From contig JAALGZ010000001.1 in assembly GCA_015227615.1 (NCBI GenBank), forward strand, positions 868,001 to 932,000: a DNA stretch of 64,000 nt, given 5' to 3'. Below are positions 12,114 to 23,200 of this stretch, in pieces. The position numbers and the translations under genes are program-made. This stretch comes from Labyrinthula sp. Ha. Lineage: Eukaryota > Sar > Bigyra > Labyrinthulida > Labyrinthulaceae. The notes under the pieces are model-generated. The model was not told the DNA's origin. It ran no database searches and worked only from the letters and a program-made list of their open reading frames with translations. Numbering within the stretch: position 1 is the stretch's first letter; every line of letters starts with the position of its first letter.

Positions 12114-12455
12114 ATGAATAAACTAAACTTTTTATCAATGAAAATTATTCAAAAAGAAGAATATGAGCTTGAAGAAGTTAATGCTCTAGGAGTTCTTGTA
12201 TTGAATTTTATCGTATTAGGAATGATGTTCACATTTCTTTGCTGTATCTTTCTTTTATCGTATTGTCTCCGTTTAAGCGCGCAAAGGGGTCAATTTAACT
12301 CAAGAGAAAGTATAAATTCAAATGAAGATTTATTAGTTGGACGTATTTATGTACCTGGAAATGAAATAATCGATTCAATTATTGATGGAGAATTAGAAAG
12401 TAGAATATCAAAAACAACAAGTGGAAAAGAACTTCCTTTAGCAAACACTGCTTAG
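12114..12455 (+). CDS. Small single-pass membrane protein, family unknown
   Basis: 113 residues in one exon. A charged N-terminus (KEEYELEEV, 14-22) precedes one strong hydrophobic segment at about 25-50 (GVLVLNFIVLGMMFTFLCCI, then FLLSYCL), followed by a short basic stretch and a soluble acidic tail with a Ser-rich part. There is no cleavable signal-peptide pattern, so a single-anchor membrane protein is likely. AATAAA at 12464-12469 lies 8 bp past the stop. Codon choice, the nearby divergent gene and the poly(A) signal support a real gene, but I do not recognise the family. Confidence 0.65.
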   Translation: MNKLNFLSMKIIQKEEYELEEVNALGVLVLNFIVLGMMFTFLCCIFLLSYCLRLSAQRGQFNSRESINSNEDLLVGRIYVPGNEIIDSIIDGELESRISKTTSGKELPLANTA

Positions 12456-12463
12456 TGATACAA

Positions 12464-12469
12464 AATAAA
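12464..12469 (+). terminator. Candidate polyadenylation signal AATAAA
   Basis: AATAAA lies 8 bp past the stop of the small membrane-protein gene. Confidence 0.35.
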
Positions 12470-15400
12470 AAGTGTTTTGGATATTTTGTATACTCAAGTT
12501 TAATATATTTTTATTTAATTATTACAACTCTAATATCAATAAACCAAAGTATATGCTAGGGTTGATATATTGTTTTAATAAAAAAGTAACATCCTGCTAC
12601 AGTATAACAAGTTGTTATTCTTTAGTTTGGAGACATATATTGAGAAACTAGATTTACTTGGTGAGAAGCTACATGAAGAAATCTAAATGAAATAATATCT
12701 TACGGAATCTGTGAGCTCTCCATGATTCGTCTAACACCATTATTTGATTTACTTGTTCTCTTCTTCCTAAGAAAAAAACATTGTTTACCCGCAGAGAATA
12801 CAAGAATAAAATTTTTCCAAAAAAGGAGAAACAGCTATGTCTCTAAAAAGTATTTCCACTAACATTGCTTACTCTACTACAATGTTTATGCAAACGTTCA
12901 GTTTTGTATGTTGCTAATTCCATCAGAAACAACAAAATGCCGTAATACTTCTGTTAGCAGCAATGGTTATAACAGTTACCGAGGCCTGAAGTCATTTGAG
13001 AAGAGTAATTCGGAAACTCGAAGAGCAAGTAATAGGCCGAGTTATAGCTAATTTGACACTAGTCATCAACAATTTATTTATTGAAAGACTTATTTAATGC
13101 TTATATGATATTAGATGTTGTTGTTTTTTTCAAGATTATGATCACTGTCGTCTGGTCAAATTAATAACAAGTTTCAATGCCTCCGAAATTAATGAACAAA
13201 CAGGGCTGGGGCTTTAGAATGCATTTTGTAGAAAAAAGCCAAAACATTCAGTGTTCACATGCTATTTATACACACAGAACAACACCTTCTCGATCTAGGA
13301 TTGTAGCAAATTTCTTGAATTAAGGCTTCGTCATATTTTCTACAAGAAAAAATTAAAAAGACTAAGTTCATTCCTTTTACTAATTATTTTTCATAGCATA
13401 ATCATATTCAGAGATATCCTTTGAAAAACTGTCCCCATAGGTAATTTCTAGCTTGAATTTTCTCATAAACTAAAGTATTTTAAGGCGTAAAATGCTTTCA
13501 CCTTTTGGGGCTATCAACTGATCTACTATGGCTAAGATATGTACTAGTCATGGCATCAGAACTGCATAAATTAGTTTTATCGAGATATACTTGACATAAT
13601 TTTCACTCTCCCAAGCATGAAAGATAGTCTTGTGTACGCATCCCTCCACTGCCAATATGTCCAGCATTATTCACACAAATGCGGTTGGTTAAGATATGCC
13701 ATTGATAATATTTAGGATGAAGGTGTGGCATTGACGAAAGTTTATGGAATAACCCAATATTATCTAGTTCATGACCAGCTGCTTTTTCCCTAGATGTTGG
13801 TTAGTTATATTCATCTCCTGAACAGGAAAACACGGTTGTTTATATTTGCTTGTCAATGAGTTCAGAGTCCTCATGCTTGACAACTTCAAAAAAAATAACT
13901 TTATAGTCTTTAAAACTCTACCTGCCAGATAGTACAGCGGGTGAATGCTTATCATATTGACGGAGTGGCAGTTGGTTAGCAGTTAACACGCTTACAGAAT
14001 GTGTTTTTTTGTTTCCAATTAATACCAAAATGAACTGTCATTTCGTAAAAATGTTCTTTTAGTAGCAAATTTATATAATGATATATATCTGAGGTAAGTG
14101 TTCATGGTAAGGAAATGTACTGAAGATATAAACTGCTTTAATCCAGCGACACATATTGCAAATACTAGAATGGCTAAAATGAAAAATTCCGTAAGATTGA
14201 TTTAGCATTATTACCAACTGCTGATGACAACTTTTAAGCCCAAACTGTTAATTATTACGTTTTATGACGTTGTATTGCTTTATTCATTATTCTTATATTT
14301 TAATTTAGTCGGTACTTTCTTTCATGAATTGCAGCAACACTAGGAGTTCTTCTTCTGCATTTCCTTGAAGCACTGTATACTATCTTTTAGATCTCTTGTA
14401 TGCACTTGATATGTACATATTATAAAAATCATATGTCTTATTTAATTTGATTTGCGTTTTTTTTAAAGGAGGGTTTGCTGACAGCTAATAACTTTAATGG
14501 TAGATAGGGTTTTCAGTTCTTAGTGATTCCAAAACTTCACTGGAAGGATTGTCTGGGAGTATTGTATTATTTTACTTTAACGACAGTTTGGCCAGAACTA
14601 GGTTTGATAACCCGAGTTTGAAAGATTGTGTTGTTCTTTAGTCTTAACATTTTGTTTTAAACTGCAAGTTACCTAACTGTGCTCTAATATCAGTTAAAAT
14701 TACTCATCACAGATCAGTTATTTTGTAGTTGCAAGAAGCCTAAGTTGTCAGGCACAGTTGCTATGCTTCTCACAAACTCTGTATTTTTTACTCTGTGAAA
14801 TAGTGCCCAACTTTAATCGAAACATGTACTCGCTTCTTGTGCAGTATGTTTCATTCATTTCAAAGATGTGCAAAACTCCGATGCTAAAAACTGTCCACAG
14901 TTTTTTGCAAACTCGGATCAGATATCACAGTAGTTAGCATTTACAGATTTACAAGTTACCACTAAATAGATATATTGGGTAAGTTATCAATTAACTACTA
15001 ATATAAGAAATATCCTTTTTATAGAAAAGGTATGCACGTGCTATTTACTCATTCTTAACTGATATTGAATATAATTACATTGAATGCAGATGTATATTCA
15101 TGTGTTGGGAAATTGTTTTAGGTCATTTCCTTGTTTACGAAGACTTCCTTAAACTATTGTTGTTCTATTGCAAAATGGGGTTTTGTCGTAACTTGCCTGT
15201 CCCATGACATAAGAACAGTATCAATTCAGCTGAACACCATAACATCTCACTTGGTGTTTCATGACATCAGTAAAAGGAAGTAGGAGACCAATTTTATTAA
15301 ACATATCGTTATTAGGTTGATCATTCTAGCAGCAGCACATTAGCCATGGGAATTCGTAAAAAATCTTTTCACAACAGCTGCCCCAATAGGAATTAGTTCA

Positions 15401-16669
15401 CACCACTGTGAAGAATCTAATTGTTTTTAAAGAGCTATCTAGTGCTATCCCGCCATCAACTACGAAAAATGAGCAACCAATTTAGATTGAGTTGAGTTTA
15501 CGAACGTTAGTCAGAAAAGGAGATCTATCTGCCCCCACATGGTTATTGTTTCTAGATGATCTGTGTCGATAAACCCCTTCATGTCTCAGTATTACAACTA
15601 ATGGCATTAAAACAAGAAACATTATTTCAGTCTAATAAACAACTAATTGTTATTGACTTCATTCGCCACTTCCATGAGGTTACTTTGACCAAGTTATGTG
15701 TACAAAACGAGGTGTAGGCATTGCTACGGTCTGAAGAAACTGGTTGCCTTCTATCCTACGATTACTGATTCAAAAATATTACCTAAGCATTTAGATCCTA
15801 ATTAGTTTTAATGTTGTACTATTGTTTTCACAGCAATATGTCTATTGAGGGTTTCTATACCTTGGTTTTGACGAGGAGGTTATGTAAAACAGTCAAAACA
15901 AAAAATTGAAGAAGCTCAGCTACCATGAGAAATGTATTTCCTTAGTTCATACTTGGTAATTAACGAGATGAGCCAGATTATTCATTTGACCAGGTTCTCT
16001 TTTCAATATTCTTGTTATTACAAACTAGAGATTAGAAAACTGTATATCAATTATAATATAATCTCTCTGCTCTTGCTATTATGGTGAGAATATTACATTA
16101 TCTTTGCTTGGAGTATACGTTACTCTCATCTATATGTACTTGCATTGTATTGGTCATATCAATACATACAGTACGTAATATTCATAGATGTGGTCCAGAC
16201 CCATCGTTTCGAACCATTTCTAACCTAGTTATGCACTTGTAGTTAGTGCAGAGTAGCTATATGAGATATTGAACGGTCACTTAATAGTTAATGCCAATTT
16301 ACTGAGTTTCATATTTATCTCTAAGGTCCATGATGAAATTACAGTATTCATAGAAATAACAATTCTCATGCTACTCGTTGAAGTTCTTTGTAATCAATGG
16401 CAGATACATTCACCGTATGTAAAGGGAGTAAACTTTAGTTAATCCATAAGCTGTACTTTCTTCTTATTAGAACAAGTACGTGTGTCGAACAAGGGGTTGC
16501 TCAGATGGGAATAAAAAAATTTAGATATGGTAATGTCAACCGTTTGAGTTCGGTGACATTACATGAGTCGTTCTTCAATGTATAGTCCTGCATCAGCCAG
16601 TGTTTAATGGCTCAAATCAAAATGTATAGAGCTTTCATTCTTGATTCTTGAAATAAGATCTAGCTCAAG

Positions 16670-16843
16670 ATGAATTCGAAAAGAGAGCATTTTGAACGCA
16701 CAGCCATTTTACTGTTACGATGCCTCTGTGCTGATAAAGTTCCTGATGACGGAAGCAAATTATCTGTCTTGGATGATTCAGATAAAGAAAGTCTGGTAAT
16801 GGCTTGGATGGAGAGTACTTCCCCTCATATTCTAAAAAACTAA
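16670..16843 (+). CDS. Candidate short protein, 57 residues (weak)
   Basis: An ATG-initiated frame with balanced composition: basic start MNSKREHFER, then TAILLLRCLC, then an acidic helix-like part LDDSDKESLVMAWMES. It stands alone in a gene-poor region. Frames this short are expected by chance in this much AT-rich DNA, so it is listed only because its composition differs from the typical random frames nearby. Confidence 0.2.
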   Translation: MNSKREHFERTAILLLRCLCADKVPDDGSKLSVLDDSDKESLVMAWMESTSPHILKN

Positions 16844-18830
16844 CTAGAAGGGGAGTAACTTTAAATTCATATATAGATTGGGCTGCACGCTCTATATTGG
16901 TTCTGTTTTAGCATTGACATTGCATTAACTAACAAAATATAATGCAACTGTGACATCAGTTTCTTAGATCTCAAAATGTTGATACTCTTTCTTAGAAGAT
17001 TCCAAACAGCTGTGACAACCTAGAGTATCAAACATGATTGTATTAAATCCCAGACTTCATTGTTTTCAAATTATATTCATCCACTTTTAATTACTCAGCT
17101 TCCCTAATGTCTCTATTGTTATAGGTTCTTAATTCCCATAGAAAAGATAATCTCATTTATTTTCATTCCATTGCATTTTTAGAATGCTTATATATATATA
17201 TACACACAGATAGCTCAATATACTACCCATCAAACACCAGAAAAAAAACTATCTAACATGAAGCAAGCCCCACAAACTTTGCACTTTTCAAATAGGGAAC
17301 TCACGCTCCTGTCAGTTATGTGGATATTAATGTCGTTGGTGGCATATACTGTATAAATAGTTAACCCGAGGAGATTTATTTTTGGTAGCTAAGTTAATCA
17401 ATGATAACCTGTTTAACAACTTGAGAGTACTCAGTGGAATCCGTTATAAGCTTAGGTCTATTCATAGGTAGAAAAGCTGCACCGCTTAGGACCCAAGGCT
17501 AATTAAAGTACTTCAAGAACATATTTCAAAGTTTTCATACCAGAGTAAATGTCTTAAATATGATAATACAAGTAAACCCAACATACAGTCAGCTGACGGA
17601 AATTTCACCGTAGTGTAAGTTGATCAAATAGAGACTATACTACTGAAATAAGAAAGAAGCCATGAAGCTTGAATTAATTTCTTGACCTAGGCTAAAGCAG
17701 GGGTTACAAAATAGTTCTTGTCATCCAGACTACAACAGATAAACCCCTCAAGATAGAACTGTCCAAATACACACTGACCACTTTTACGGACTGTTAGCTT
17801 AACTAGGAACACTCTTCTTTGTATTTATTTTATACATGATACTTCTGACTTATGAAACTGGCTGGTAGCATATTCAGTAAAACTAATGTTAGTACATGAA
17901 GTTAGTATGACTACTGTTGCAGCCATGACAAAACAAATACCATAACAGAAATCAAATATGAAGAAAAATATCATAGAATCAAAACAATGATATTGTCCTC
18001 GGTTAGAAACTTTTTGAGCATGGAGTTGTAGCTTCCCAAGTTGCATAAGTATATGGCAGCTTAAGCCAGTTAGCTTATTTCAAACTATTCAAGTCTGAAG
18101 ATCTAGAAACGAATCTTTTAACCTCACAACTCCACAATCTAGCTCGTTTCAGAAGAAGGTTAGGTGCTTCAGTTACTAAAGAAACCATTTTCTATGATCG
18201 GGATATTGTCTGCTCATTGGGCCTATATAATAAAGTTAGTGCTATACAGAGGAACATGAACTTCTCTGTGCATATTCTCATTATCCAAGTAACTGGAAGG
18301 CAAGATATGTTAAATGCTGCTCTTCTTTACCTGATACAAATGATTAAGCAAGGAACGTAAAAAGAATCATCTTTTTCATATTACAAAAGAGAGTGTGAAA
18401 AAACTTCTAGATAAACCTTCATTAGAAGGATATGTTACATCTCCCAGTTACTGTGTAAGAGTAACGACGTGGAAATCTGGATAGAATAAAAAAAAAGGAA
18501 AGAAATAGTAGCAAAAACTGCAATAATTGTTCATTCTAGCTTTTCAAAAGAGCCTGTAGTTTGTTCCTTTTATGGTGCAGTAAACCATTACTAGAAAATC
18601 ATACCCCTATAACACTTTTAGCTCCACATTTACACGCCGATAAGAAAGACGAAAGAATTGCGAATTTATTCTAAATTTCTATGTCATATAAACCAATAAA
18701 AAATATATTCTACAACAAAGTTAGTTAAAGCAGTGTGACACAGAGGAGAACATAGCCTCCCATTTCCAAATATACAGAACCCCCATAAAATAACATATAC
18801 ACTCAATTCCTCTCGCACTCTATGACACCA

Positions 18831-19423
18831 TTAAAAGATAAAGCATTTTTTCTTTTTCTTTGTATATCGCTTCATGCTTGCTCTAAAAGTATGGTTAAAC
18901 GCTGCTTCCACATTTAAACCAGTGAACGAGCACACACGGAAGTGACCAGATCCTTTGTACTTTTTAACAATGACATCTCCAGCTTTTTCTGAAACTTTAA
19001 TTTCCAAGTCAGTTTTTGTTCCAACAAGTGTAAATATGCTATCCTTCAGCTCTTTTGTACCAACTGTCTCTTTAATCCAAACTGCTTCCGCATTTTGTAG
19101 AGTCACAGGATCATCGCACGAATAGATTATCATGAACGCATCGGCACCCGCATAACTTAATTTTCGCAGAGGGGCCATTTCCTCTTGTCCTAAAGTTGAT
19201 ATAAAAGATTTCTTTCACCCGCTGTGTCCCAAATATCCAAGTTTACAAAATAGGTGTCTGAGATCTTTACTTTGAGCTGACGATTCTCTAGTACTGTCGG
19301 TTCATATTCCTTTATATATTGACTCAATCTTCCAGGTGTGACAAAAGACATAAACAAACATGTTTTCCCAGCATATCCGTCACCAACTATAACTAGCTTT
19401 ATTCGTTTTCCTGTATAGTTCAT
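18831..19423 (-). CDS. Rho-like small GTPase, divergent copy
   Basis: Two exons (19423-19219 and 19189-18831) around a 29-bp intron at 19190-19218 encode 187 residues. G boxes: GDGYAGKT 14-21, PTVLEN with the switch-I Thr at 43, DTAGQE 66-71, GTKTD 125-129. The end KKKKKCFIF is a polybasic CAAX box, so it is membrane-anchored by a prenyl group. It lacks the 13-residue Rho insert between G4 and G5. The P-loop Ala-Val of typical Rho proteins is Tyr-Ala here (Tyr17, at the Ras Gly13 position), which could alter nucleotide exchange or hydrolysis. The G5 box reads CSF rather than SA. The intron splits the DTAG/QE codon boundary exactly as in the neighbouring copy, so the two are tandem duplicates. 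If retained, the intron's final TAG is an in-frame stop. Confidence 0.88.
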
Positions 19424-19448
19424 TTTTCCTCAACTTAACTCTTTCTAT

Positions 19449-19640
19449 TCAACGGCAAAGAGCTGTATTGATAATATTCTCGTGAACTACAGCTGAATAA
19501 GTACTCCCAGTAGAAAATAGAGATGCAATATCGTGAGAATAGGTATGAAGCCAAGTTCCGAGTTCCCGATAATATCCATCAAAAAAAGCGATTAATAATG
19601 AACCGTTAAGAAAGAGAAGAGCAAAGATAAAGATAAACAT
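19449..19640 (-). CDS. Candidate 63-residue hydrophobic short protein between the two GTPases
   Basis: An ATG frame on the same strand as its neighbours, 49 bp after one GTPase stop and 25 bp before the next GTPase start. The N-terminus is a strong signal or anchor segment (MFIFIFALLFLNGSLLIAFF) followed by YYRELGTWLHTYSHD and a short polar tail. It could be a real secreted or membrane microprotein, or a frame within the leader of the second GTPase. No family recognised. Confidence 0.3.
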   Translation of the reverse strand: MFIFIFALLFLNGSLLIAFFDGYYRELGTWLHTYSHDIASLFSTGSTYSAVVHENIINTALCR

Positions 19641-19689
19641 TCAGATTACAGAAAAAGCAACAATTTTTTCAATAAACTACTTTGTGAAA

Positions 19690-20283
19690 CTAGAAGCAGC
19701 AACATCCAGGATTTAATTTGTTTACCAAATGTCTGTACCCAGCCTGAAAGGCCATTCTAAACGCATCGTCAACTTGATAGTTTTCATAAGCACTGACTCT
19801 AATGTGACCTTTACCCTTGTACTTCTTCATTATTTTTATAGCCTCTTTTTCCGGAACAACATTCTGTAAATCCGCCTTTGTTCCTACAACAACGAAAACT
19901 GCGTCACCATAAGCCTTGTTTTTCACAGTCTCTGGAATCCAAACTTCCTTTAAATTAGTTAAGCTCTCTATTGTTTGCACAGAGTACATCATCATGTAAG
20001 CAGTGGCACCCTGGTAGCTCAGTTTCCGTATTTCCTCTAATCCCTCTTGACCTATGAAGTAAAAAATATAAACATGTGAACCTGCAGTATCCCATAAGTT
20101 TAAATTAATGAACTCTTTTCCTCCAACAGGAATTTTCATTTGGTAGTTTTCAAGCACAGTTGGGACATAGTTATGTTTGTAATGTTCAAACTTTTCAGGT
20201 TGAGAATATGCTAAAAATAGTGAAGTTTTACCAACAGCACCGTCACCAACAAGTACTAGTTTCATATCGGTAGGAGTTATCAT
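19690..20283 (-). CDS. Rho-like small GTPase
   Basis: Two exons (20283-20082 and 20051-19690) around a 30-bp intron at 20052-20081 encode 187 residues. G boxes are canonical: GDGAVGKT 13-20, YVPTVLENY with Thr42, WDTAGQE with the catalytic Gln at 69, GTKAD 124-128, SA 154-155. The C-terminus CCCF is a CAAX-like prenylation end. RKLSYQGATAYMMMYSV resembles Rho/Rac over Ras or Rab, but the Rho insert helix is absent, so this is an atypical Rho. The likely role is switching of actin or membrane dynamics. The intron length is a multiple of three and has no stop, so retention would insert ten residues between DTAG and the catalytic Gln. Tandem with the 18831-19423 copy, which shares the intron position. 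Confidence 0.92.
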   Translation of the reverse strand: MITPTDMKLVLVGDGAVGKTSLFLAYSQPEKFEHYKHNYVPTVLENYQMKIPVGGKEFINLNLWDTAGSHVYIFYFIGQEGLEEIRKLSYQGATAYMMMYSVQTIESLTNLKEVWIPETVKNKAYGDAVFVVVGTKADLQNVVPEKEAIKIMKKYKGKGHIRVSAYENYQVDDAFRMAFQAGYRHLVNKLNPGCCCF

Positions 20284-23200
20284 AATTTTTTTTTTATATT
20301 CTTTCTTAAAATTATTTAGTGAATCTTTTTGCTCTACGTATTTTAGTTTCGTTTTGGGTTTTGGGAATTTTTTGATTGATGGCTTTTTAGTCCATCCAAA
20401 ATATTTTTAACGCCCAGTTTCACAGAGACATTATTAGTTAAACAATAAATCTACGCAAGGGGGTGCAACTTTGACGCGAGCATCTTTGGGATAATAATGG
20501 GAACTTATCGAACATATTCCTAAAACAAAAACTTAAACTAAAGATATTTGAAAAACCGGTAAGTATTAGCGAACTGGTTGAAAACACAATGGTTAGAACT
20601 TAGAGCTGCTTAGGTAAAAGGTTCCACCAACACAAATAGTTGTTGTGTACTTTGTCTGGGGCAAGAATAGATACAATATTCTTTAGACTAGATATATGAC
20701 TATCACCACACCTTACTTCTTTGAAATAAATGCCAAACAAGAGAAAGCTAAAATTCATTCTTATCAAGTTTCATATGTATGTACATCTTTCTGAAGAAAA
20801 TGTTCTCCACTGCATCATGAGAAACCCCAGAATGAGTTTTTTCTATTTTGATTCTTAAAGAAGTTGCTTTACATGGTTGCAGCCTTTATTTTCTCTTAAT
20901 TTTGATTTTGGTGAAATTATTCAAAATAAGACAAACTAAATATTAGATTCTACTGTGCCCCGTACAAAGTTTTTCTGTCGTGTTTTCCTTTCAGAATATG
21001 CTACTGAAAATGAGAAACCGTAATAAACCTTCGCCCTAGGCAAGAAACGCAAAATGTCTATTTTCTTGCCGTAACCTTTGTACTGGCTCCATGTACAGTA
21101 AAAACTCCACAAGAGCCGTTGAAATCGGTGTCACCCAAGAAAGTTTTACCAGTTAAGAGCAAATGTAAGAAGACTTTCTTTCAAATAAGTGCGTTGCCAT
21201 TGCAAAATCTATGTAGTTGGATCAACTCAATGATACGAAAACGTTTTTTGCTGCAAAGGTGGGGAGAAGGGCCACTTTTTAGCCCAGGTTGAAAACTTGC
21301 CTCTATGAGGGAGAGGCGACTTAAGTTTCCTGGAGATATGGTGAAGGGGAAATGACTATCGAGATAAGCTTTTCTTTCCAACATATGAACCTAAGGTAGT
21401 TTCTTCGGACTTGGATTGATTCTAGATCTTTTAAACGTTAGCGAAGCGAAAAACCATCATTTAATGATAGTTTAGCCCAGAATTGTGTCCTTTACTTTCC
21501 CTTTGAATTGCTCGATCATTCCGCATCTTTTTTAACACTTTTAAATTTGCTAATAAGAGCAAAATCTGAATCCTTTGAAAATATTGGCACCGGCAGAATT
21601 CTTCTTCATAACTGAAAAAAACGAGGAGCCATTTTATGGGTAACATTTTTTTTCATGGCCCGTACTTAGTTACTGGTAGAAAAACCTTTCAAATGGATTG
21701 GATGAAACTCTTGTTCTGACGCATTGGTGTCGGCATCAAATAGGATTAATAGTAATGAAGTTGAGAGATTTTATGGTGATTTGGACACTTAGCTTAGTTA
21801 AAACTCGTATTTAAACGGCCCGAAGAGCAACGTGAACGTTTCTTTACCTTAGATATCCCGATATCAAGAATAACTGCGAAGGAAAATATATTTTAACAAC
21901 CAACATCTATCTCTTGGAGGGAATCCGATGTCTTGCTCAGGTAATGGTAAAGAGATCTTACACGTAGAGTATGCTGAATACCTATTAACGCTGATAGAGA
22001 TGAAGCCACATTCCCCTCATTATTAACCAATTCTTTTTGATTCGAATAAATTTTTAATGTGCTATCATTTAATAAACTACGAAAATTGAACTTTCTGTCT
22101 TAGGGAAATTAGAAAGTACTAGGGAATTTATAATATCTCTTCCGCTTATTTATTAAGATGTTTCGAACGACCTTAGCTGATTAATTAGCCCAAAGTAAGT
22201 TTTATTTAGAACTCTCTTTTAGGACCCCCAAGACTTGTATAAAATTAACCTTAAAGTACAGAATCTATGTTAGGTTCAAAAAAGATGACTTTATTTGGCA
22301 AACTTCAATTATACAACTTTCTTGACGAGAAAAGAGGTAATTGCTATCACCTATGGTGTAGAACGATGACATGATTGGGCAAAACTACTTCTACATTTCT
22401 AGCAAAGTCTTTGTACCGGGATCAAAGACTCTATTCTTTTCTGTACAGCTTATTCTCATCAATATTGATCTCGTTTCCTCTGCCAAACATAAGATATTTG
22501 GTGCAATTTATGCTAGGTTCTTCACCAGGAAGAATTGATTAAAACTAGTGAAAGGTTAATTGGTAATTTAATTTTATTTAGCATTCTACATATTCTTGTT
22601 GCCTGGCTATCTAGGAAAACTTCTTCATAAAATTTTGGTCACTGTACATTCCCAAATATATACGTATTGTTTACTTTATGATACACAGACGACACAACTA
22701 CTAGTTACAACAACTTAGTAGTTTAACTTATTAGGCACATGGGAGATCTATTCATAGAAATGCCCTTTGTGTCAAGATGTTCATTTTAATCTATTTAACG
22801 AAAAAAATTAAGACCAGAGCTTGAATTTTTACTTAAGGGTTGAAATGCAACGACATTCACATAACATAAATAAGTGGCGCGTTTTGCAGAAAGGGCCTTA
22901 GAAAAATGACACCCCACTCTATAGAGGTACAGAACAGTTTACTTCAGCAAAGGGAATTCGAAGATATGTCTAACTTGAATAAAAACCAAGACTCTCATGA
23001 TTTTAGCTAATGAAAACTGTATGGAACAGTCTGAGAACCACCTTCTTATTAAGACACTTTCCGAATTTTACTTCTCGAAACGGCAACTAATGCTGTACAT
23101 ATATTCCACAAGTTGCAAATAATGAACCATACATACATATATTTTGAAACCATTTCAATCGGCCTTTACCAATAGAAAATTCCGGAGTTCATACACACTG

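Larger units (their letters stand above)
12456..18830. other. 6.4-kb AT-rich region without recognised genes
   Basis: No recognisable domain in any frame. The one protein-like item is a 57-residue frame at 16670-16843, listed separately. A stretch at 13960-14005 looks slightly like the 5' half of a tRNA but has no matching B box. I see no transposon ends. Confidence 0.55.

Noticed and set aside
13960-14005. Possible tRNA 5' half (GGAGTGGCAGTTGGTTAGC)
   Set aside because: Only an A-box-like run is present; no anticodon stem, B box or acceptor closure follows.
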